64,000 nt of DNA. It comes from Parapristionchus giblindavisi. Taxonomy: Eukaryota > Nematoda > Chromadorea > Rhabditida > Diplogasteridae. The DNA lies in the NCBI GenBank assembly GCA_943737045.1, contig CALSFV010000362.1:124001-188000 (forward strand), given 5' to 3'. Shown in pieces: positions 47,504 through 60,104 of this stretch; within the stretch, counting starts at the first letter, position 1, and each line of letters opens with the position of its first letter. The position numbers and the translations under genes are program-made. The notes under the pieces are model-generated. The model did not search any database. It had not been told where the DNA came from and was given only the letters and a program-made list of their open reading frames with translations.

Positions 47504-48490
47504 GGTCAGACCAACCAACCGCTCGTGCCGCCATCCCATCTATGTACTCTGTAAGTGATTATAACAATAACTATAATAATGATGATTACTGAAACATGAC
47601 ATCTTCTCATTACTCTTCTCAATCAATACTATCAGTTAACTAATTATTTATATTCGCCAAATATTGAATGATTATCCATTCTAGATCGCTTCTTCTTCAA
47701 TCTCTTCCGTAGCTACCGTTCTTCATCTACCGTATTCAACCGTACTCCATCTCTACCGTAACAAGTAAGTGAAAACAACCATTACGAGCATCTTCATACT
47801 GTGAATCAGTGAAATCCACAACATGCACTCCAATATCCATTGTATTGGTTGGCAGTTGAAACCTGAAAGCAACAGGACTTAGAGTAGGATTATTGATTGA
47901 TTTATTTCAATATGTGATTCGCTAAATTATCTGAGCAAGACAATGATCATACTGCACAATGATACAAATCTAATCTTCTTTTGGTATTTGTAGACTACCG
48001 TAATCATTTGTGACTTTACCATTAACCAATCACGTAGTAGACTCTATCATAAACGCTATATCAAGGAGCTGACCCAGCTATGGCTAGGGTATCACTCAAT
48101 TCAATGTGTACTATATCCTACCATTACAGTCCTCCATTACAGGGAAAGACACTCACCTTCATCTCCATATCCGAGCGATATGATGTATGATGAAACCGAG
48201 TTCATCCTTCCTTCCACCGAGAGAGATGAGGTACTGTAATTTAACAATTAAAGTCAATATCGATCGATAGATACTGTATAGAGAGAGATAAGATATCGAG
48301 ATAGGTCAAAATATAGAAGATTCAGGGAACCAGGGATAATGAAAGCTCTAGTAATTGATTTCTTTCATTCATTTTCTTTCTGTAGTTACGGTAGCTTGAT
48401 CGCGAAATGATTTTATTCAAGAAAACATTCTGTAATTTTTAAATATTTCAGACGGCGCTTCTTGCACATCCCCCCCCTTTATTCCTGTAA
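47504..48490 (+). CDS. Downstream exons, probable alternative C-terminus of the 555-aa gene
   Basis: Four exon-like blocks with good splice sites: 47504-47550, 47685-47764, 48143-48230, 48452-48490 (TAA). They share one continuous frame through all three junctions (SDQPTARAAIPSMYS; ISSVATVLHLPYSTVLHLY; ERHSPSSPYPSDMMYDETEF to STERDE; TALLAHPPPLFL). Exon 16 has a GTATGT donor just after its TGA, at 47322. If exon 16 is entered at the internal acceptor GAGTGCAG (alternative start 47287), the frame from exon 15 runs through 47321 into these blocks, giving 631 codons including stop. If they are instead 3' UTR exons, their open frame would be coincidental. Confidence 0.45.
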
Positions 48491-50395
48491 ATTAATTAGA
48501 TTATTTGTTTTTTTTATATTACCTTCATTCCCTGTGCCCTCATTCCATTTTAATTTATTTCTATACTCTTTTCTTACCCCTTATTCCTATACCATGTGCC
48601 ATTTATTTTGATTCTTTATTAGATATATATTATTTTATAAAATTAGAAAAATCGAAAAAAAATAAAAAATAAAAAAACTCCAAAAAGATTTCCGTTTTGT
48701 ATATATATTTTTTCTATTGCTAGTTTTTTTTATTTCTTTGAAAAAAATCAAAAAAATCGATAAAAATTTTAAAAAAATACAAAAGCCAAAAAGATATCTT
48801 CCATGTATATATATTATTTTTCTTTTATTCCTTATTATCCTACCCCCCCTTTCTCTTATTCGTATGCCTGTATATATCTGTCCAATCCCCCCCCCCCCCC
48901 ACCCCCTCATTGTGCCATAATAGTGTCATTTTTCCCTTTAAATTATTTATATCCCCCTTTATCCCTTTTATTCCTCTTCATTTATTATATTCAAGAGAAC
49001 CGAAACGAAAAGAAACCCAGTGAAAAGAGCGAGAGATTGTGTGCAAAAGGGTTGAATCTGTTCGTTTCGAGTCTTTTGAACACAATCACTACATAGTATC
49101 TATGTCATATTCTCCCCTATCATATCCCTTTTATATCCATTTTATTATTAGTATTATTTATTATTAGTGCCATCTATTTCCTACCATCTCCCTTTTCTAT
49201 CCATTTTCTTTTTCTAGTCAGTCCACTTTCTCGTCCACTTTCTCGTATTTTGACAACCACTTTCTCTTATTTTGACTTTTTTGTCCGATATAATATAAAT
49301 AGGTTATATTGTTTATTCCCTTATTAGCTACATTATTATCTTATTACCTAATAGCCCCTATAGTGCACAGCCCCTACGCCACTCATCTCTCGGCAATGCT
49401 ACTCTATAATCGATGAGCAATATTTGGAGAAGACGGTCGTATGTAACCTCCCAAGGTATGATCTTTGATCTTATATCCATTGAAACAGCTCCCATGAGAC
49501 CTACCAAGGCATGATCTTTGATCTCCGATCCTCTAAAACAATCACATTTGTGTGTCAATATCACTAGTATACAAAAACCAACCAATGCTCACCTTCTCTA
49601 ATCTTCAGATTTCTCTCAATACCTCATACCATAATCATAAAATGATACATATTTTCAGGATAAGTACTACGGTAATCAGTCGATCGATAGAAGACTGAAT
49701 ACAACAACGGGCTCTCCTCCACCCCGTCGAACTACAGTCTATCGTCCGATCGTACTACCGTACTACCTACCGTTCGTACCCACTATCACAGAGTACTCAT
49801 CCCACAATACTCATTCTACCATAACATCTCACTGATCTAAGGTAATTGAGATTTAGAATAATAATAATAATAATCAATAATCGGATCACTTACAGAACGA
49901 AGTGAGCACTATCCGTATGACATCATCTACTCCATCAATTCTCTATACCTCCATTCATCATAAAGCAGAGAAGGTACGATATATTTGTGAACGTTTGAAG
50001 ATTCGATGAGAGAACTTACATGAAACCTGAAATCAACAATCTGAATCTGAATATTATTTAATAAAAGGAGTGAATGATCTCTTTGATTTCACAAACTATT
50101 ATGACGTTGATCAATCATTTAGAGACCATTATGAACAGATCCAATCACTCTCATAATATACATTATTTCTACAGATTACATCTAATCCTGCACCATTGGA
50201 TATTGATGACCTCAGAAATCTAAGTGCAAATATCACTCGTGCTGGCCTTCGATATCTGTGTCAAGAACTATGCATACACTAATCACACTCTTCTTACACT
50301 AATCACACTCTTCTTTCTGAGGTACCGTAATCTATGCTCATTTTTACCGTAATCAATATTATCTGAAGGCTCTCGAACTTTCGTAAGTCAATATG
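48491..50395. other. Intergenic, AT- and pyrimidine-rich
   Basis: No gene supported. A poly-C run of about 13 lies near 48889-48901. Short exon-like blocks after CAG (for example near 49660 and 50175) cannot be linked into a frame. Confidence 0.35.
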
Positions 50396-50403
50396 CTCGA
50401 GAA

Positions 50404-51420
50404 CAATCTTCCCCTCAACTTGAGACTATCTAAGAGATTAATCAGAGATTCATGGATGAAAGCTCCGCCTCTCTTGATCTTTGATCTTTAATCAATTAAT
50501 GCCAGCAAGATCGTCTTTGATCGTTTTCGTCGTATGAGTACTATTGAGGAGGCTCATAGAGTATGTTCAGAGCTGATTAATTGATTGATTATCGAATACT
50601 TTTGTAGCGTCGTGAGAAGAGTATCAACATGGCTCATCTGTGTATCGTTGTTTCTCAAGCTGCCAATGGTATAACTGAACTTCTCTCTGAATTACTCATG
50701 ACTAAAACGTATGTCCATCGCTTTATTGATTGATTTATGCGACAAATTATTGATTGTTTTTTACAGATTTCCATGATTTCTTCCCTTGAAAATTCAAGAA
50801 CAAGGCGAATGGAATCACACCTTGTCGTTGGCTTCTTCTATCTTATCCTTCTCTTGCTGATGTCATCTTTGAGATACGGTAACATGAAGATACGGTAGTT
50901 GTAGACTACTGTATTTATCTCACAACTCGATTACGGTATTCATGTAGTTTCGAATATTCTAATTGATTGATGCTTACAGTGAATCAGTGATTCATGCATC
51001 ACGAATCTTGATGAATTGGTTAAACTGAAGGAAGTCGACACAAATACTCAATTCTTTGAACGAGTATTGATTGATTGAATGATGATTACTGTAATCATTC
51101 GATGTAGGAGAACAAGATATCTGAATATCTGACTGATGAATACAAGGTTCAGATCAATCCTTCATCCATCTTTGATATTCATGTAAGTACACAATAATAA
51201 TAATTTCATAATAATAATAATTATTATTATTATCGTATTTTATTATGACTAACTAAATATATTTAATTAAGTTAATTAAGACTATGTATTGTTTAGGTGA
51301 AACATATTCACGAATACAAGAGACAACTCTTGAACATTCTTAATGTTATTACTCTATACAATAGAATCAAGGCCAATCCTTCAATCATGGTTCCCAGAAC
51401 GAAGATCCACAGTGTAAAGG
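50404..51420 (+). pseudogene. Glycogen phosphorylase pseudogene, copy 1
   Basis: Exon relics in the order of a glycogen phosphorylase (alpha-1,4-glucan phosphorylase, PLP enzyme) C-terminal half. They are EINQRFMDE (about 50430), DRFRRMSTIEE (50522-50555), INMAHLCIVVSQAANGI (50620-50670), [20 protein letters not shown] to ADVIFEI (50790-50878), TNLDELVKLKEVD (51000-51040), ENKISEYLTDEYKVQINPSS to IFDIHV (51111-51183), and [20 protein letters not shown] then NRIKANPS (51300-51400). Stops interrupt the coding sequence: TAA in the first block and TGA at 50787-50789. The N-terminal half and the PLP-lysine region are missing. Confidence 0.85.
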
Positions 51421-51454
51421 TATACTGTAGTTTTCATTTCTAATCGATTGATTA

Positions 51455-51580
51455 CATACGTGGGCGGCATTGTCGCTAGCAATAAAACCCACCGAATTAG
51501 TCAAAATTCACTCAAAATGATTTAAAAAAATATTATATTTAAATGCTCCAATTTCCAGCGACAAGTGTTGCCCACGTATG
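51455..51580. mobile_element. 126-bp MITE, CATACGTGGGCGGCATTGTC ends
   Basis: Left end CATACGTGGGCGGCATTGTC and right end GACAAGTGTTGCCCACGTATG are imperfect inverted repeats. It sits in the intron-like region after the phosphorylase fragment and is duplicated with it at about 53877-54010. Confidence 0.65.
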
Positions 51581-51924
51581 ATTCAAATTATCAACACACC
51601 CTAATTAACTTTCATTACAGAGATTAATCAATGAACTATTGTTATATTTTTGTTATATGTTATGAATTTTTGTTATTTTGCGGAGCGGAGAAAAAGGTGA
51701 GAAAAGTAAATCAAAAATGGGTTTGTCCATTACTTCATCCAATATTTCTGAATTTGAAGCAATCATTCATCATAGTCTAAAAATTCATAATATTCCCATA
51801 ATAATCTAATCGATTTAAATAATTGCAGAAATATTGTTTTTCGTTGATCTTTGATCTAATAGACAGTATGAGGAAATAAATAAAGGAACTCTCTCATCGT
51901 CATTATGATGGACTATGTGATTTA

Positions 51925-52108
51925 GCGTTTCGAGTGCATTTGATAAAGTGGGGAAAGGACTTCAACTCTCGGATCATTTAAATACTAAACACATTCTTAC
52001 AGAAGTCAATAGTGTTATCAAGGACACGCATACAAGAGACAACGATGTATATTTGAAGAAGATAATGATTAGCGACAATTCTACCAAGACACTAATGTCA
52101 GGTATGCA
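51925..52108 (+). pseudogene. Unassigned exon-like block, copy 1
   Basis: Frame FDKVGKGLQLSDHLNTKHI to VIKDTHTRDNDVYLKKIMIS, ending at a GTATGC donor. By order and spacing it could be the decayed phosphorylase segment after the GGK motif, but similarity is weak. Nearly identical copy at about 54637-54821. Confidence 0.35.
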
Positions 52109-53510
52109 CAGAGATCAAAGATCAACTCTCAATTCACAGATCAAAGATCAACTCTCTTTATATAATTGTCCAGAAAATTTTTTAAAGAAGGGGACCCATG
52201 AGTTGGCATGACTGATTCCCGCCACGATAAGCATGCTGGCTATTGTTTATATTATATGGTAATTGGCGTAAGGGATAATGAGAAAATGAGAGAGTAAAGT
52301 ATGCATATTCGATTAGCACTCTCTACATGCCTTGAAAGTTATACTTTCAATGCCCATAGTGAGCTTTAAACATATCGGGAATCAATATCATATATGTCTT
52401 TCGATTCGTGTGATGAATCTCTATCATACTATCCGAACAGTTTTATTACGAAAAAACTCGTGGGTCTCCATCTTTAATAATAATACTTACAATTAAAGGT
52501 ATCACCCGCGAATAAATAGTTATGAATGAAGAAGAAATCAAATATCAGCCGATCGATTATACTGAAATGATAAAGTCGAAATTTGAAATGAACAAAAAAT
52601 AAGGTATGATCTTTCTTATATATTTATCACATGCTCACGCATGAACGATAGAGTTGACAAATTATGAAGTAATAATTAATCAGTATACTCTCTTAGTCTA
52701 AGGAAACTATAGTAACCGTTAAACCGTACTTTGCAGTGAAGAATTATCGATTTCTTGTGAGCCACGCAATCAATACTGTACTGTACGAGGATTTTATGCT
52801 GAACTAACCAAGTAATAGATCGATAATGATTGATCTCCAAATGAATAAGGGTTAGTCTGAATCTATACTTCCTTCATACAATATATAATATCATAGTCTT
52901 TCAATTCATAATATTCTTACAATAATCTAAATAATTAATAATAAGTAAATAATTTAAATAATTACAGAAATATTACCGAATGTTGTTGAATAGGATCGAT
53001 CTATCCAGGTCGCGATATAGAAGAATAGATTGAAGAAAGGCCTGAAGAGTCTTCGTAATCAATACGTCCTACTACCGTATTCAAAAGGTATTCATTGAAC
53101 TTTTGCTCATGTAATAGTGATAGTCAATAATCGCATATTCTAAAGCTATATTCAGATTTGTCTGTGTAATCAACACTGGCACCTGCTATTTCGTCTGCCG
53201 TACTCTATACACAGACTACTGTAATATATAAAAGGACTGCTAACAGAGAACAACTCATGATAAGGTACTAAGAGACTATAACACGTCAAATAATTACAGT
53301 AATAATACAGCATTGAATTGATATGGATCGATAAATATATGATATGAAGATGAAAACACTATACCTAGTGGCCATCGATCGATAATTGAAGATGAGAGAT
53401 CATATCATATATGAATAAATGGAAGATATATTCCATTCCTTGAACAACTTGAGGTACTGTAGATGAGAGTATTGATTGATTGGATGGTGATTACTGTAAT
53501 TGTTCGATGT

Positions 53511-53612
53511 AGGAGAACAAGATATCTGAATATCTGGATGATGAATACAAGGTTCGGATCAATCCTTCATCCATCTTTGATATTCATGTAAGTACACAAT
53601 AATAATGATTTC

Positions 53613-53650
<38 letters not shown>

Positions 53651-53848
53651 TATTATTATTATTATAATTGTATTTCATTATGATTAACTAAATATATTTT
53701 ATTAAGATAATGTATTGTTTAGGTGAAACATATTCACGAATACAAGAGACTCTTGAACATTCTTCATGTTATTACTCTATACAATAGAATCAAGGCCAAT
53801 CCATCAATCAAGATGGTTCCCAGAACGATGATCTACGGTGGAAAGGTA
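53511..53848 (+). pseudogene. Glycogen phosphorylase fragment, copy 2
   Basis: Second copy of the last two recognisable exons: ENKISEYLDDEYKVRINPSS (53514-53587) and [20 protein letters not shown] to [16 protein letters not shown] (53725-53847). It lacks one Gln codon present in copy 1 (KRQLL to KRLL) but keeps the [11 protein letters not shown] end better. Offset from copy 1 is about 2,403 bp, so this is a tandem segmental duplication. Confidence 0.8.
53619..53665. repeat. (TAA)n/(TTA)n microsatellite
   Basis: About 11 TAA units followed by TTA units in an intron-like position of phosphorylase copy 2; the shorter counterpart is at 51217-51235. Confidence 0.9.
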
Positions 53849-53876
53849 TACTGTACTTTTGATTTCTTATCGATTG

Positions 53877-54010
53877 ATACGTGGGCGGCATTGTCGCTAG
53901 CAACAAGGCCCACCCGAATTAGCCAAAATTCACTCATAATGTTTAAAAAAATAATAGTATACTTAAATGATCCAATTTGCGTCTAACCAGCGACAAGTGT
54001 TGCCCACGTA
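53877..54010. mobile_element. Duplicate of the CATACGTGGGCGG MITE
   Basis: Same element as 51455-51580, at the matching position of the duplicated segment, so it was present before the duplication. Confidence 0.6.
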
Positions 54011-54636
54011 TGATTCAAATTATCAACACACCATAATTAACGTTCATTACAGAGATAAATTAATGGACTATTGTTATATTTTTGCTATATGTTATTGTTA
54101 TATATATATATATGTTGTTTTTGTTATTTTGCGGAGCGGAGAAAAAAGGTGAGAAAAGTAAATCAATAATGTGAATCTAACTATGATGATACTGTAATCT
54201 CATTACTTCAGAGGCCTCTTCAATTAATATGGAAGTTTTATGTCGAACTAACCAAACATTCGATATTAGATCGATAATGATTAATCTCCAATTGAACATA
54301 GGTTTGTCCATTACTTCATCCAATATTTCTGAATTTGAAGCAGTCATTCATCATAGTCTAAAAATTCATAATATTCCCATAATAATCTAATCGATTTAAA
54401 TAATTGCAGAAATATTGTTTTTCATTGATCTTTGATCTCATAGACTGTATGAGGAAATAAATAAAGGAGCTCTCTCATCGTCATTATGAGAGAAGAAAGG
54501 CAGAGAATATACACGAATATCATCAAAAGTGAGACAGAATTATTGATTGATTGGAATTGATTAATGGAGATTATTATATTGACTTTAATGATGACTAATA
54601 AATCAATGGTTTGACGTTCCTTGACTATGTGATTTA

Positions 54637-54821
54637 GCGTTTCGAGTGCATTTGATAAAGTGGGGAAAGGACTTCAACTCTCGGATCATTTAAATACTAA
54701 ACACATTCTTACAGAAGTCAATAGTGTTATCAAGGACACGCATACAAGAGACAACGATGTATATTTGAAGAAGATAATGATTAGCGACAATTCTACCAAG
54801 ACACTAATGTCAGGTATGCAC
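54637..54821 (+). pseudogene. Unassigned exon-like block, copy 2
   Basis: Same sequence as 51925-52108 through KTLMSG. Downstream the two copies diverge. Confidence 0.35.
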
Positions 54822-55044
54822 AGAGATCAAAGATCAACTCTCAATTTACATTTTTTGTCCATAACAATTACTTTAAAATAATACTTACAATTAAAGGTAT
54901 GACCGTCGAATTGCTAGACGTGTACGAAGAATGGATCAATTATTGATTAATCTGAAAGGATAATATTTGAAAGGAATAATAAATAAGGTATGATATCTTG
55001 AATATCTCCAAATGGTAACTCTCGTACATTATTTTGTCTATATA

Positions 55045-55238
55045 GCATACATGGGCGGGGAACCTGGAGCTCCATTCTACAGGGGGCATTCGAACGAAAA
55101 ATGGTTAATTTTACAGGGGGCTTTCACCTTTTTTATCAAAAATTTCACCTAAACGTTATTTTTACAGGGGGCATTCCACAAATTTTCGAAAAATCCTAAT
55201 TTTACAGGGGGCACCCCCATGTTGGCGCCCATGTATGC
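55045..55238. mobile_element. 194-bp element with four TTTTACAGGGGGC repeats
   Basis: Ends GCATACATGGGCG and CGCCCATGTATGC are perfect inverted repeats, flanked by TATATA on both sides (55039-55044; 55239-55244). The interior repeats TACAGGGGGC four times, separated by AT-rich spacers. Terminal words resemble the CATACGTGGGCGG MITEs. Confidence 0.7.
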
Positions 55239-55877
55239 TATATAGTATCAGAAACGAAAATTCAAACGATTTGAAGTGTAGAATATCACAGATAGAATCA
55301 ATTATAATTCTCACAGTGTGATTTCATTATCGATTGATTAATGACTAATAGTATGAATCTCTCGATTATCGAATCACTTTATGAAATCCTCTCATTATCT
55401 TTCTTTCAGGAATGAAATAGTATAGTACCCATTGTGTTCAAGGGTATTTATACGGACACCTATGTATCGATTTATATCGATTAATCTAATATGAATAGGA
55501 ATGTACAACAACTACAGGTAAGCATGAATCAATCAATAAATTGTGTTGATCACCTTCATGTCAAAACAACTTCATTGATTATCTTTCAGTAGCCACACGT
55601 ACCTATAATGTAGATCGTCTAGAATATCCATGAAGATATGATTAGAATATCGATCAGACATCAATCAATAATGCGGATAGATGTTGATCTGAAAAGGAAA
55701 TCATGAGCTAAGAGGTATTATTTATCTATTGGTAGTTGAAAAAGATAAGGAATCGGCTATACTCATTCTCATTACACCATTTACAGGCTCTAATATATAT
55801 TTGTATCGAAGTGATACTGAATGAGAATACTGTAAAGAACCCATATTATATTATCGATTGAAATCAATCAATTAATC

Positions 55878-56080
55878 CATAGGTCGAATAGCTGTGTTAT
55901 CGAATTTTAAAATGCGGTCAGGTTTTTGATTTTTGGGAAATTTTGGCTCAAATGCGGTCAGGTTTTTCGATTTTTGGGAAATTTAGGCTCAAAATGAGGT
56001 CAGGTTTTTCGATTTTTTGGGAAATTTAGGCTCAAAATGCGGTCAGGCTTGGTACTTTGTAACGTACTTTTCGACCTATG
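55878..56080. mobile_element. 203-bp MITE, CATAGGTCGAA ends, 8-bp TSD
   Basis: Ends CATAGGTCGAA and TTCGACCTATG; perfect direct repeat AATTAATC at 55870-55877 and 56081-56088. Inside are four tandem units of about 41 bp around ATGCGGTCAGGTTTTTCG. A second copy is at 60656-60859. Confidence 0.88.
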
Positions 56081-56089
56081 AATTAATCA

Positions 56090-57840
56090 ATCGATTGAAA
56101 TGGATTAAAGAAGACGTTCCATGAGGTACTATTAACTATAACATATTCATTCTTAAATACCACGAAAGGATTTACTTACAGGAATGAATATTGATTGACT
56201 GATTGAAGTAGAACGAAGTTACACTAGGACTATCGATTGTTTGATCGAAAAAAAGAAGAAAGTGATCCATGGGATGTATTAGTTGATCTATAAAGTAAAG
56301 GATATGGTGAAGCATTAAATGACCCTTCTTCTAAATCTGATACTACAGACAAGGTATGTAAACTAAGCCAACTATATAATATTGATTAATTGATTACAGA
56401 ATATTTGTATTGATGCATCATATGTAGTGATACTGCATGATTATGCGTAAAGAGCCCTTAATATATTATCAATGAAATGGACTAAAGAAAACGTTCCACG
56501 AGGTACAATTAACTATAACATATTCATTCTTAAATACCACGAAAGGATTTACTTACAGGAACTATTATTGATTGATTGAAAACAGAAGAAGATAAAGTAT
56601 GAATATCGATCGTTTTATCGATTAAAAAGAATCGAAATAATGAATGGATAAGGTAAACATAAAGAAGATCAAAATAGAAGAAAATAATACCTTCAATCAT
56701 CCTGTTGCAGCATCATTTCGATTATCTCTTGGCTACCGTAATCCATTGATGTAATAATCGTCAATTGACCGTAATCCACGATGGACGAAATACGCGTATA
56801 GGCGTCTTCACTACAAAGGTAGATTTTATCATTGTAAATTTAATGAATTTATTGTAAATTTACACATCTTTAGGTGGATAATATGGACGATATATGATAT
56901 TGATAGACAAATATATTGAAGGATGGACTAAAGTTGTGCACGTTTCATCCAATATCAACCTCTACTCTGTCAAGGTACGGTATATATGAGCAATAAACGG
57001 TAGACGAAGGGAATACAGGATAGAGGAGTATCATGGGGTCTAGTGGTACGAGCAATGGAGAGAATATTCCAGATGTCAATCTCTTTCATCTACCTCATCA
57101 TATCCTTCATGATGTGGATGAGCAGACGTAATGACCTGACTCATCCCAAACTGCTCTCTACTCAACCAAGGTACGCTTAAAATGGGTAGTAAGATAAAAG
57201 TACATAATACTGGATAGATATAGATGGTTAGGACCGATATATCGTCTATAGACTAATGAAACTCTTGCCGGTTTCTGGCTTAATCTATCAAAAAAATCGA
57301 TTGATATAAATACCGTATTACAATGTCTTTATTCAGGTTCTCATCTCTCCATCTCTCTTCATCATTCGTTCTCGTCACTCTCCATGGTCTCTCCAATCAT
57401 CAACAACGACATCTACCTTCTGTGTCGCTTCTCCTCCTCCTCTCTCAGGTTAGTTCGCTATATACCATTTCTCTATTCAATGGCAGTAATTGCCTTGTTT
57501 CTTTGAACAATTTTTGACAATCTATGCAGTAACTGCTACCATATTTTTTAATATAAATTTTTTAAATGTTTCTGTACAAAATGGCTGTCCTTTGCAGCAA
57601 ACGCGTTCGAAATAAAAACAACAACAAATGGTTTGTTTCCTCCCTCTATGTTGGCTCCCCACATTACCCATATCGCTCCGGTTTCTAGATTTTTTAAATA
57701 GATTACCGATCAATCATATACATGATATTGATGGCTGCGAGTTTCTCAATCGATAATTGAAGTACATGAGAAAATATCAGAAAAATTGCCACGTATGATC
57801 ATAAACCTTGCTAACAAATTCTTTCTCAGTCGATAGTTTG
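56090..57840. other. Degenerate intergenic sequence
   Basis: Repeated AACTATAACATATTCATTCT segments at about 56132 and 56510 show local duplication. A CT-rich exon-like block (57336-57448, between TTCAG and GTTAGT) is open but unrecognised. No gene supported. Confidence 0.3.
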
Positions 57841-57842
57841 AA

Positions 57843-58045
57843 GTAAGTAATATGTCAGACGACATAACGTTTAGACATGGCTATTTAGAAGACCATTCCT
57901 GTCACATTTCTGAATGCTGTTCCGCTAGAAGAGAACGCATATCAACTGTTCTGACCGTTCTTGTTACCGCCTAACCACCTACTCCCCCTCTCGGCTCATC
58001 TAGAGTCAGACCAACGTTGTCAAGTCTCAGAATTTCAACTGCATG
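57843..58045 (+). repeat. Dispersed repeat, copy A (inverted partner at 60105-60310)
   Basis: About 200 bp sharing GACATAACGTTTAGACATGG and CCACCTACTCCCCCTCTCGG with the minus strand at 60105-60310. Both retain a partly open frame (SLSAYLESAQRCQVSEFQLL in copy B). This copy is broken by a stop (TGACCG). Function unknown. Confidence 0.6.
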
Positions 58046-58294
58046 ATGAACCTTTTAAGGCTTCAATCAATCAAAAAAAGAGAAAAATATCTAAAAAAAT
58101 ATTCAATTTAAAAAAATATAAATCGCTCATTGACTGAAAATGTGTTGTGTATAAAGACAACTTACTATTTGAAATATCAACAACATAGAGTTGTTAACAT
58201 CCCTCCTCTCTACCACCCAATCTTTTAAAATATTTTCTTCCTCTTTTCGTTAATAATATAATTTATCTAATTATTTTTATTATTGTTATTATAA

Positions 58295-58295
<1 letters not shown>

Positions 58296-58350
<55 letters not shown>

Positions 58351-58425
58351 GTTATTATTAGTATTATTATTATTGTTATTATTATTAGTGTTATTATTAT
58401 TATTGTTATTATTATTTTTATTTTT
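58296..58425. repeat. (TTA)n microsatellite
   Basis: About 40 TTA/TTG/TTAGTA units; the poly-leucine ORF across it is an artefact. Confidence 0.95.
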
Positions 58426-58640
58426 AGTACTATTTAATTATTTTTATTTTATTATATATTATCGTCTTCGTGCTGTGGATGAGTCATCCACGGCTGTTTT
58501 TACATCGCTTATAAAGATTTTTTTCGTATTTATTGTATGTATTCCTCCCTGATGGGTTCGTGTACCCATTGTTATCTTTAATCTTTGATCTCTGATCTAC
58601 AAACATTTAAATCATTCATTTATATATGATTCCATTTAGC

Positions 58641-58741
58641 TGATTCTATTGATAGAATCAAGACGTTTTCATCATCCGACCCGATCCCGTTCATCTTTAT
58701 CTACGGGAAGATAAAGGTGCACGGGACCTTCCACTTTCCCT
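58641..58741 (+). CDS. Orphan terminal-exon-like block
   Basis: After a TTTAG acceptor the frame reads DSIDRIKTFSSSDPIPFIF to YGKIKVHGTFHFP and TGA. It has a protein-like composition, but I see no partner exons and do not recognise it. Confidence 0.2.
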
Positions 58742-59397
58742 GAAGTAAGGGCGGATCCAGATACGGTAAGGAGACCGATACATATACGGTAACTCATCTA
58801 GTCAATTATAGTCATTGTCGTATCTTAGAAAAGGAGATCTAAGCAACATCTCTCCAACATTTGGATATCTACACGCGATTCTAGGTAAGCATATTCAGAA
58901 TTCTAAACATTTGACCAATTCCGCATCAAATCTACAATATCTATTGATCGATGCTCATTTCAGCCGTCCATGACCAGAATCGGTTGCACTCATGACGGAC
59001 TCCATGTACCGTCATTCGAGTTGTGAAGTGCCTACTTCACTCATCTATAGAGAGGATCACATTGTAAGTTTACCTTCGTTTATAGTTAATCAAACTGCAG
59101 TAACGTAGTACCAATTAATTAAATTCCAACAATTAATCTTTCCCAATTCAGGATTACCGGCATGCAACACGTGACGAAGATCTTCTCTTCAAGTTCCCGC
59201 TAACTCAAAATAGCGGGACATGATCCCGGATGGGGTGCGTCCCCCCTGCTTGGAGTGCTCACGCATTACTGGTAAGCACGGCTGGTACAGAGTATTACGG
59301 TAGTTTGGTATATGCTAGACTACGGTAGTACGATATAGACTGAACCAATCAATCGATGTCTTTCCAGCACTACGATCGGCTCGATAGGCCACCGAAG

Positions 59398-59755
59398 CTC
59401 CGTCTTCGCAGAATGAAGGAGTTTGTCGACGGTATGAATAGGATAGCTCTAGAATAATCTTATCGATTGACTCATTCTAGGTTCCAATATTCATCGACTC
59501 CTCTTTCGTCTACACGATCAACAACGTCATCTTCGGATGACGTCATCGACTGTTTTGTGATTGATCTTCATGATCCGTCTTCGCAGAATGAAGGAGTTAG
59601 TCGACGGTATGAATAGGATAGCTCAAGAATAATCTTATCGATTGATTCATTATAGGTTCAAATAACCACCGACGCCTCTTTCGTCTGCTCCATCAACAAC
59701 GTTATCTTCTGATGACGTCATCGACTATTTTGTGATCTTCATGATCATCATCACT
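59398..59755. repeat. Tandem duplication of about 178 bp
   Basis: CCGTCTTCGCAGAATGAAGG starts at about 59400 and again at about 59578. Copies run through TCAACAACGTCATCTTC to GATGACGTCATCGACT, diverged by about 10 percent. The first copy is continuous with an exon-like block (HYDRLDRPPKLRLRRMKEFV) after a TTCCAG acceptor. Confidence 0.8.
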
Positions 59756-60104
59756 TCCTCATCCATTTCCCTTCCTCCCCCTCGTATTTCTCTTTCCCCG
59801 CTTTATATTCCCTTTGTTCTTCCCTATATCCTCCATCTATTTCATTGTCATTTCTATTTATATTCTTTGATCCTATTCTAATATATTAGTTTCTAATAAC
59901 TTCCACTTGTTCAAATAGTATGGTCTATGGAAAAGTAACAGTCAATGAGCGAAATTCAATAAAAAAAGTAAACGTATACTGAAAAACTATTCCCTAGCTA
60001 AGGTACCCAAAAAGAATTATTCCTAGTCGTTTAAGGGAATATTTCCCTTATATGAGTGGGATTTATTCTCGTGGGTTCCTAAGCTAGGCACTTATTTGGG
60101 TATA

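Noticed and set aside
58295..58552. Poly-leucine ORF
   Set aside because: TTA microsatellite, no independent coding signal.
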